In this document: positions 57,190-64,000 of the stretch, in pieces
Layout: each line of letters begins with the position of its first letter
How positions within the stretch are numbered: the stretch's first letter is position 1
DNA from: Orobanche coerulescens
Taxonomy: Eukaryota > Streptophyta > Magnoliopsida > Lamiales > Orobanchaceae
Assembly: GCA_033398695.1 (NCBI GenBank)
Contig: CM065802.1
Coordinates: forward strand, 80,586,096-80,650,095
Length of the DNA stretch: 64,000 bases
Direction: 5' to 3'
Program-made: the position numbers and the translations under genes
Notes under the pieces: generated by a model
Seen by the model: the letters and a program-made list of their open reading frames with translations, nothing else
What the model was told of the DNA's origin: nothing
Databases searched by the model: none

Positions 57190-58111
57190 TATTTGGAACC
57201 ATCGTCGGCGATCAACGAGATATTCCTCCTTGATAGTTCACAATTGCTCCATATCGATTAAGCCAATCGTCTCAGTATCAGTCGTCTCCTTGCATTTCTA
57301 TCACGATCGGTTGAGAGCCACTCTCTGCCTCCAAATGATATAGGGAAATTTCTAGTTTCTAAGTTTCCAATCCTCTCTCCACTCGGTAAACCAACAACAT
57401 AAGGTTCACAAGTATGAAAACCGGAAATATTCAAACGATTTACACAAGACAAAGATATAAAAGAATGCGTAGCTCTGTATCGAATAAAATGCTAAGCTGG
57501 GGAAAGGATGCGGGCCAGTGCACTGATGCGGCAAAGACATCACGATCGTCTATCCTCCTCATCTCAAATGCAGGCGTGGGAGCGGTCCGGCACTCGATGT
57601 CCCCTTTCGGTCCCATTGTCCTCTGCCTCGTCCGCGGCCAAAATTCCGAGGCATCTGAGCACTTTCTTTGCGTCACATTGAATCTTGGCTTCCTTCTAGG
57701 CCATTTGTGGTGTACGGGCTCTAAAAGACTTTGCGGCCTCTTCACAAAACAACGCCCGATGTCCCTCTCGTCCACAATCAAAACAAGTCACGGCGGGGAA
57801 GGGGCAATTCTCGATAGTGCCCGTCTGGCGCGATTAAAGCATTTCTGGTAACATCGGTAATAGTTGATGTCGCTCCGAAGTTCTTTCCGCTCCTAGCTGG
57901 GTGCGGAGGTTTCTTGAAAGAGTGAAAGGATGACTTGGGCCTTACGGGGCCCATTGTTCTTGTGCTCTGTAAAAGTACCATAGACTTTTGTTTCTTGGAT
58001 TAGAAAATTTCTCCATAGCCGCTTCCTTGATCTCATACGCCAACGCCTTATCCTGGTATTGACGGAGTGTGGTACATTCAAATCCGGACATGTACCTCTG
58101 GATTTCTGGTT
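57190..58111 (-). pseudogene. Element E gag C-terminus and protease, frameshifted
   Basis: Gag continues with MSGFECTTLRQYQDKALAYEIKEAAM (58085-58010) in a shifted frame, and a CCHC knuckle CFDCGREGHRALFC near 57785-57744. The protease region shows LFDT...ATHSFIS at about 57480-57445; one base is missing in the DTGA active-site codons, which shifts the frame. CVNRLNISGFHTCEPYVV and FPISFGGR follow. Several stops and frame changes between 58111 and 57190 leave no usable product. Confidence 0.75.
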
Positions 58112-58798
58112 TCATTCGATATCGAAATGGATCATCATTTCGCATTTGTTCGACCGGATGTCGAACAAATGCCGCTTGTTGGTTAAACGTCTTAATCGCA
58201 CAGGATACGGCACATCAGAAGGCTGAGCGGAGAAAAACTCCCGAACTTTGGCTTCCCTCACAGGACGAGGGCAATACTGAGCTTCCATCATCAATCTAAA
58301 CTCTGTCCAATCAGCATCATGGTCTACAAGCCGGATGGCTTCCCACCATTCGGACGCTTCCCCTATCAGAAAATATTGCGCGATAGAGGCTCTCCGGTCA
58401 TCTGGGCAGTTAATTCCGGCAAAGATTTTCTCCAGTTCCTTCAACTAATGGTCCCAGGTGGGAGTCTCAGAAATACCGTCGAATTTGGATGGTTGCATCT
58501 TCGCCACCTCTTGCAGCCACTGGTCGCCTCGATTTCCCATGTCTGGGATCCCTTGCTATCTTTCTCCCTGCTGTAGTCCCACCGCCACTTGCATTGGGTC
58601 CACGACCTGGGCGAACTGAGTCATCTGGTTCACCACTTGACGAAGGATCTCTGGTACAGCAGGATCGGGTTCGTTATTAATAGATTGTTGCGGCTCGCCT
58701 GAGCTATGACTGGCCTGATTAGAAGGCGACGCTTCCCTTTCAGCATTTCTTCGTCCGCGTCCACGACCGCGACCACGTCCACGTCCGCCTCTCAACAT
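58112..58798 (-). pseudogene. Element E gag N-terminal part
   Basis: ATG at 58798-58796 immediately follows an acceptor-like TTACAG (58804-58799), so gag probably starts after a spliced leader. The protein opens MLRGGRGRGRGRGRRN, an Arg/Gly-rich stretch, followed by the capsid-type region PKFDGISETPTWDH-like, ASEWWEAIRLVD and VREFFSAQP, typical of gypsy retrotransposon gag. TAG codons at 58556-58558 and 58445-58447 interrupt it in frame. Confidence 0.82.
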
Positions 58799-58895
58799 AC
58801 TGTAAGCATAAATACTCAATATACAGGAAACAGCATCGTTCTAATATTAGAGTATACAGAGACACAACATGTAAAGAACGAGATAGAGTTTAGGA

Positions 58896-58901
58896 ACTTA
58901 C
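58896..58901 (-). promoter_or_regulatory. Leader splice donor GTAAGT of element E
   Basis: The minus-strand context CGTCTTCATGCGAACGGTGGTT before GTAAGT aligns with the donors of A' (5202) and B (33982). A TTACAG acceptor lies ~95 bases downstream at the gag start. A ~100-base leader intron is inferred. Confidence 0.5.
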
Positions 58902-59016
58902 AACCACCGTTCGCATGAAGACGTAGGCAGTGCAGTGATGTCATTCACGGCCGGTTACCTCAAAAGACATAACTGACCCCTATTTTAACCCAACGGCCAA
59001 GATATCCATAATCTTA

Positions 59017-59028
59017 GCTCTGATACCA
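59017..59028 (-). promoter_or_regulatory. Primer-binding site of element E
   Basis: Minus strand TGGTATCAGAGC, an exact initiator-tRNA-Met complement, lies five bases from the 5' LTR end at 59034. Confidence 0.92.
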
Positions 59029-59033
59029 TATTC

Positions 59034-61410
59034 TGTAACACCACCGATATATTCAGGAATATTACAGCGCCGTAAATCCTTTACATAAGGATTTACAAGG
59101 TCAAGAATTGAATGACATTAAAAGGTATTAACGAATGGAAATGACGAAAATAAGATACAATGATCGACCAAATACTGAAAGTATAATTGTACAACGGGAA
59201 CTCAATAATACATCACCAACTCAAATCCAGCATAAATAACTTCGTACTCGAGTACTTATTGAAATAACCAATAAACAACAGACAAATAAACCCGGCCGAA
59301 ACATCACTCTGCACCCTCGTCGTCATGCAGCTCCAGTGGTTGTTTTACCGCTCTCCTGGATCCTGAACATAAACAAAATGTTCACCCCGAAGGGGTTAGC
59401 ACAACGATGCTAGTACAAGTACCACAACATATTATTTCAACGTCACACGCAGAATAATAATAATAACGTAAATGATAAAATGTCCAACGAGTCTTCTCCT
59501 ACGAGAAACTCAAACATAACATACACAACTGATAATCACAACATGATATCATAACATACACATGGTAATTCCGTCGATCCATCGTTCACTGCCTAGAACC
59601 CACGATGATCCCGTCAGACCAACCCGTGGTGGAAAAACCCGTCCGATGATCCAGCGCACGCTAGCATAGATCCCCCGATGATCCCGTCGGACCAACACGA
59701 GGTGGACATACAACAACGACATACATGCACGACAATACGTATAACATCAATACATAAAACAATTAAAGTACTTGCCTCGATTTGAAGACAAGAACAACAC
59801 TTCCACGAAAACGAACACTTGAAGATCGTCCTCCTCAATTAATCACGTAACAGGACCAAACCTTAACAAAAGAAATGATATAGGATTTATCTCACGTCGT
59901 ACGAATGTTTAACAATTCGATTTACGGCCAAAAGTTCATAAAATGCAATCTGCCTGAACTGCTTAGCGCACGCTAAGTACTCTGTGTAGCGTGCGTTAAG
60001 TCTGCTTGATAGCGCACGCAAACAACAAAGCCTAGCGTACGCTAACTATGTATGGCCAGTACTTCACTGATCAGTCGACTGACTCGTCTGATGGCCTAGC
60101 GTACGTTACGTACCAAACGTAGTGTACGTTAACTCGTGCTCGATAGCGCACGTTAATCTATATAGCTTAGCGTGCGCTATTCATGCATGGCGCATCTGCC
60201 GAAAGCAAGAATCGCTTTCGCCATGATCGAAACAATGAAATCTTCCGTGATACTTCATGTTACCTCCATGAATATTATGTACATACGATTATGAATGATC
60301 TTACGGATAACAACAACTTCGGATTCAAGGATATGCATACCATTAAAACCATATTCCATTTCGACTACAATTCTTCATATGACGATTCGAAAGGCTTAAC
60401 GGTTGATATCAACACCTCTATATCAATCAATATTATCATGCTGAAGTTGTTAAACGTTCCATCTATACTAGATAAATCCTTCCATGATCAATCCTTTAGA
60501 TTTATCTAACAATAATGATGTTAAAGTCAAGTCCATGATTGTTATGAAGTCATCTACTAGATTCGGATTACCAATGATAGAAGCTTCCTTTACTTTGTTC
60601 AATGTAATAAGATTTCGAATCATGATGATCATAATCAAGGTACTTAAGGCTTAATCATCTCAATATTCCAAACATGATATATTTTGGATAATTCATCTAT
60701 GAAAATCCACATCTCGTTAACATGATCATCCAAATCGTTAGAATCCAACTCTAAGTCTGGAGATAGATTGAACATACCTTAATATGATGAAAATCACTGA
60801 ATCGTAAGGTAGAATCCGACTCCGGTTGGTTGTATGCCACTCCAAGGTGCTATTCCACTTCAATGATTATTCCCAAGTGATAACCAATATATAAACACCA
60901 ACAAAATGTGTTCTAAGTGTGTAGGAGGATATGCCAGCTCTCTGGCCTCTCAAAAATGCAGAATGGTCGAGTAAAATGTAAGCCAAAACGAGTTGTTGTC
61001 CCATTTATAATATTCTGCATTTTAACAAGTTAGCGCACGCTACTAAGCATTCCTTAGCGTGCGCTAATAATGGTTGACTTCAGAATTGTCCGGGCTCGTC
61101 CGCGGGAATCTTATCCGGACCCATGTCCCGGCTGGCGCATGTGCTAGCCGTCCCGCTCAATAATTGAGTTCTTAGCGCACGCAACTCCTATCTGCATAGC
61201 GTGCGCTAATAGTAGCCCGATAGCGCACGTTAAGCTACATTCTTAGCGTGCGCTATCACGAGTTTGCATGAGAAATTTTGCATGTTTCTATACTTATGTA
61301 CAATGTTATCAATGCAAGAAATATCATACTCCAATAATCAAAACCACAAATCCAAATAATACAGGGTTTGAATACAGATGAAATACACCATAATAAATCC
61401 GGATATTACA
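59034..61410 (-). repeat. 5' LTR of element E (2377 bp)
   Basis: Near-identical copy of 51747-54116, differing mainly at 60057-60215 within and beside the palindrome cluster. It contains palindromes at 61256-61030 (upstream of TATAAA 61009-61004) and 60180-59962, and the 73-bp spaced repeats at 59677 and 59604. Confidence 0.93.
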
Positions 61411-61654
61411 AAAACCCCACTTTTGAGACACAATACCCGATTAAAACACAAACCCAACAAAAAATTAAACACTTTTTCTCATTTGGCGAACGCCAAATAA
61501 TTGGTGAATCACTTGGCAAGGTGGTGGGCCGGTGCAGCGCCGAGGGCCACCTCAGATTGGCGAGGCACACTTGCCATTGCATCTTGTGCTCTTAGTTATT
61601 CATTTATTTGGGCAAAGCTATTAGTTTTGTCAGTATGTTATTTGTGAATAAGAC

Positions 61655-62308
61655 TGATGTAACCGAGCTAATCGGCCACCAAGAACTGGGTTAATCTCAG
61701 AAGTTTATCTAAGAAAACCCGAATGTATGAAGTATTGCATTTTCTCTCTCTCTAAAATATACTGTAATCTCAAAATTATGTTTGGCCTTTTGAAGGAAAG
61801 CCCCCCTCCTCCTTTTATAGAAGGGAGAGCCGCCTATCCTTTAAGATCTTCCCTAATTTTTAGGGAAGATCCCGGATATCCAGGGATTCAGGCTACGATT
61901 TCCCATCCCTGGATATCCGGGATTGAGGAGTATGGGCTTCCAGTCCCCAAATCTCTGGGATTCTGTCAGGTGAGTCGAGATCTCCTTTCCCGAGATTTCA
62001 ATCTTCATGAGCCCGGCGATTCCCGACCCCAGTTATGACTTAGTAGGTCGGCTCATATTATAAAGGATCACTTAGGTCGGGACACTCTTATTCAAATCCG
62101 TAGGTCGGCGAGGCCTTCGAGATCGGCCCTCTCTTAGCAGAGGTCACAGGTCAGCGGGGCCTCCGAGGTCGGCATCTTATTGTCTGAGGACATAGGTCGG
62201 ACTTCATTAGTCTAAGTCTCCCTTCCTTTACTCAAAAATCGGTACGCCGGTTTATATTGGTCTTTTTTAAACGAAGTTTTTAGGGAGAGTACATTCGTCG
62301 TCCTATCA
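61655..62308 (-). repeat. 3' LTR of a Tat-lineage-like element running off the right edge
   Basis: On the minus strand it starts TGATAGGACGACGAATG at 62308, directly after a purine tract, and ends GGTTACATCA at 61655, giving TGAT...ATCA termini. CTATAAAAGG at 61820-61811 is a TATA box; a purine-rich GGAGGAGGGGGGC leader and an AGAGAGAGAG stretch follow. Just upstream of the TATA box are two perfect hairpins. Two GGTCGGCGAGGCC-like repeats lie at 62100-62180. The partner LTR is outside the window, so the exact ends are inferred. Confidence 0.6.
61845..61921. promoter_or_regulatory. Two perfect hairpins upstream of the Tat-like LTR TATA box
   Basis: GATCTTCCCTAA-TTT-TTAGGGAAGATC (61845-61871) has a 12-bp stem. 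CCCGGATATCCAGGGAT (61871-61887) pairs with ATCCCTGGATATCCGGG (61905-61921) in a 17-bp perfect stem with a 17-base loop. Both lie 25-110 bp upstream of the minus-strand TATA box. Confidence 0.85.
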
Positions 62309-62323
62309 ACCAGTCCCCCTGCT
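62309..62323 (-). promoter_or_regulatory. Polypurine tract of the Tat-like element
   Basis: Minus strand AGCAGGGGGACTGGT precedes the LTR start TGATAGG. It is the best evidence that 61655-62308 is a 3' LTR and that the element interior lies to the right. Confidence 0.6.
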
Positions 62324-62614
62324 CTAGTCGAGCTGTAAGATCGAGTAGAGTAGGATTTGTTTACAATCTGACGACCTCGACACAGTAGTCCTTGGGGTTC
62401 CCATTCCCAGGTAACGAGGTTCCTCGAGATTCGTGTGCCTTTATATCAACGTGTTTTCCTTTCCTCGCCTCCCAACCGTCGCATCTATGACCAGGTCTAG
62501 GTGTCAACCTGCTATAGGTCGGATTAGGCAGTACCAGATCCTAGCCGTTCTTTTACAGGAGGCATCATACGCTCCAGATCGCCCGTTATCTTCTTGGTTT
62601 TCGCCCTTCCGCCC

Positions 62615-62622
62615 TATAAATA
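62615..62622 (+). promoter_or_regulatory. TATA box of the antisense ORF
   Basis: TATAAATA within GCCCTATAAATAGAGATCC, about 245 bp upstream of the ATG at 62859, on the strand opposite to the surrounding retroelement. Confidence 0.55.
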
Positions 62623-62858
62623 GAGATCCTCTACCCCCTCAGCCACTTCCGCTCTTTTTTTTGCCAAACACTAGTGTGAGGGTTTTCCGGCGACACCTGC
62701 GACCTTGGTTTCCTGCCTCCGGTGGTGCTTCCACTATCTTTCTCCGGCACTCTTCCACCCAATCTCATGGGTATGTCTATCTAAACACCTCTTTACTTTT
62801 TCTTGTTGTTTGTTACCTATATTTTCCTTTCTCCTCCCTCCCTTTTCTTCCTTTTATA

Positions 62859-63830
62859 ATGTCGTCTGCCTCTGATTCTCAGAATCTTTCCGGCCAATCG
62901 GCCATGGAATCTTTTTTAGAAGGTTTATCCTCTTCTGATGGGGACTCGGGGGGTAGGTCGGAGCGAGCTACTGGCTCCTCCCTCTATCTTAGAGATGAAC
63001 CCTAGGTGATGTAGATTGGTCCGAGCTAGGTGACATACCTTCTAGCCTTCCCTCCAGCATTCCTCTGATTATCGTAGATCCCACATCCCCTCCTCCTATA
63101 GATGAAGTAACTGTGACCGGCCTTTTAGCTGATCCAGATCAAACGGTAGCAGGAGCTACTCGAGTTCTCCCTCTTCATCCTCTATTTAGGGCTAGTCCAG
63201 CCGCGTTGGCTAGTTTTATAAAATTTCTTAGACTTCCTCTGGGGTGGGAATTTGTCACGCCCCAGGCTCGTGACACCCCTGATCATCTCCCCCAGGTCAT
63301 ATTACCTGGTTCATGGATCAGGTGAGCAGTGATCTTCGCTTCCCTCTTCATCCCTTCCTTGTCTCTCTCTCTGTTAAATACAATCTTCCCCTCAACCAGT
63401 TTTCTCCCAATTCTTTTTGTTATATGGTCGGTTTTCTCGTGTTGTGTCATTATAGACATGAGGAACCCGACCTGGATTTTTTCTATTTTCGTTTCGGGCT
63501 AAAGAGCTTTAAAGGCTCATTTTACTTAACTTCCCAAAACAATGCCCATTTCTTTACCCACCTCCCTTCCAATGTGAAGGACTGGAGGTCGCGTTTCTTT
63601 TTCCTTCGGCTCCCTTCAGCTGACTCCTGGGGTTTCCCCATGGAATGGACGCAAGACACTCCGAGCCAGGATCCTATTCCCAGGCGCAGTTCTATCCGAG
63701 CTGGGTGGGTCGAGAAAGTTCGGGAATGGAATGCCATTCCTTACAATGCTTTCCAGCTGACGCAATACCATGATCTTCTATTCCATTGTGGTCTGAGCTC
63801 GAATCCTTACCCAGATATTCCTGATATTGG
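62859..63830 (+). pseudogene. Antisense additional ORF, 'putative gypsy-type transposon' (PF04195-like) protein, frameshifted
   Basis: ATG at 62859 opens MSSASDSQNLSGQSAMESFL. A one-base loss near 63000 turns the frame to a premature TAG at 63003-63005; the next frame continues LGDVDWSELGDIPSSLP to ILPGSWI (63313). A second shift leads to VSSDLRFPLHPFLVSLSVKYNL, FSPNSFCYMVGFLVLC, FGLKSFKGSFYLTSQ and DWRSRFFFLRLP. This pattern resembles the gypsy-type 'Transposase_28' domain. After YPDIPDI a GGTAGGTTTAAC donor at ~63828 starts a probable intron, and the gene likely runs past 64000. It lies on the strand opposite to the Tat-like LTR, as the antisense additional ORFs of Grande/Retand-type elements do. 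Function unknown. Confidence 0.65.
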
Positions 63831-64000
63831 TAGGTTTAACGGCTCTTTCCATATTATAATCTATGTTATTCTGTTTTTTGGCTATCTTACTGACCTATTG
63901 TATTGCTTTTCGTCGATCGATTCATACGGACCCTCCAGTCTGATGCCTCCAAGCCGGCTGAACCGATGAAGGAGAAGGCCCCCAAATCGATGAATCCCCC

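Larger units (their letters stand above)
51747..61410 (-). mobile_element. Element E: complete 9.66-kb Ty3/gypsy Tekay-type retrotransposon
   Basis: LTRs 51747-54116 (2370 bp) and 59034-61410 (2377 bp) are flanked by AAAAC at 51742-51746 and 61411-61415. On the minus strand the order is 5' LTR, primer-binding site, gag, protease, reverse transcriptase, RNase H, integrase with a chromodomain-like tail, hairpin and polypurine tract, 3' LTR. Reverse transcriptase before integrase marks gypsy; the motif set and long LTRs point to the Tekay/Del chromoviruses. The LTRs are nearly identical outside the palindrome clusters. Coding lesions (gag, protease, integrase) make it non-autonomous. Confidence 0.94.
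51636..61591. mobile_element. Tourist-like MITE (~290 bp) split by element E
   Basis: The left end GAGCACAAGGTGCAGTAAC (51636) and, on the minus strand, the right end GAGCACAAGATGCAATGGC (61591) are inverted repeats. TTA flanks both (51633-51635 and 61592-61594), as for PIF/Harbinger-mobilised MITEs. Removing element E and one AAAAC copy leaves about 290 bp without coding capacity. The TIR sequence differs from that of the Harbinger element at 29698, so a different transposase probably moved it. Confidence 0.78.

Overview
The window is intergenic, repeat-rich DNA from a flowering plant, probably a eudicot; the species cannot be named from it. Almost every supported feature belongs to a transposable element: Ty3/gypsy elements of Tekay/Del type, Ty1/copia elements of Sirevirus type, a Tat-lineage LTR, a PIF/Harbinger transposon, a CACTA (En/Spm) transposon and a Tourist-like MITE. 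I found no tRNA, rRNA, CRISPR array or ordinary host gene.

Layout. 1-7645: wreckage of Tekay-like elements, namely a broken reverse transcriptase/RNase H fragment fused to a long LTR with a 173-bp tandem repeat, an inverted LTR fragment, an unexplained 1-kb block, and the non-coding interior plus LTR start of a non-autonomous relative. 7646-28264: a decayed plus-strand Sirevirus-like copia (called D), split inside gag by a complete 12.3-kb minus-strand member of the same family (called C; LTRs 7998-9157 and 19161-20293; target-site duplication TCCTC). 28265-28814: a hAT-like end and a CACTA end. 29698-41542: a PIF/Harbinger transposon with TTA duplications. Its transposase gene looks open, but its Myb/SANT partner gene is cut by a 7.9-kb non-autonomous LTR element (called B; 31138-39080; duplication CCTAT). 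41762-50566: a CACTA transposon (duplication TAA) with a broken TNP2-like transposase gene and a second gene ending in a Ulp1-type cysteine protease domain. 51636-61591: a ~290-bp Tourist-like MITE split by a 9.66-kb minus-strand Tekay-type element (called E; 51747-61410; duplication AAAAC). 61655-64000: the 3' LTR and polypurine tract of a minus-strand Tat-like element, with a spliced, frameshifted ORF on the opposite strand that has its own TATA box.

Order of events. Nesting and target-site duplications show that D is older than C, Harbinger is older than B, and the MITE is older than E. The LTR pairs of B and E are nearly identical by eye over most of their length, so both are fairly recent.

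The most interesting signal is shared LTR architecture. Tekay-like families A, B and E, and the Tat-like LTR, each carry a cluster of short perfect palindromes of family-specific sequence next to the core promoter; in A, E and the Tat-like LTR it lies just upstream of a TATA box. In B and E the two LTRs of one element differ mainly inside these palindromes, several having lost two bases at the centre. Families A, B and E also share a TCCGACGGG motif repeated about every 72 bp, a leader splice donor, and a hairpin just before the polypurine tract. All family names rest on reading motifs by eye; no database search was run.
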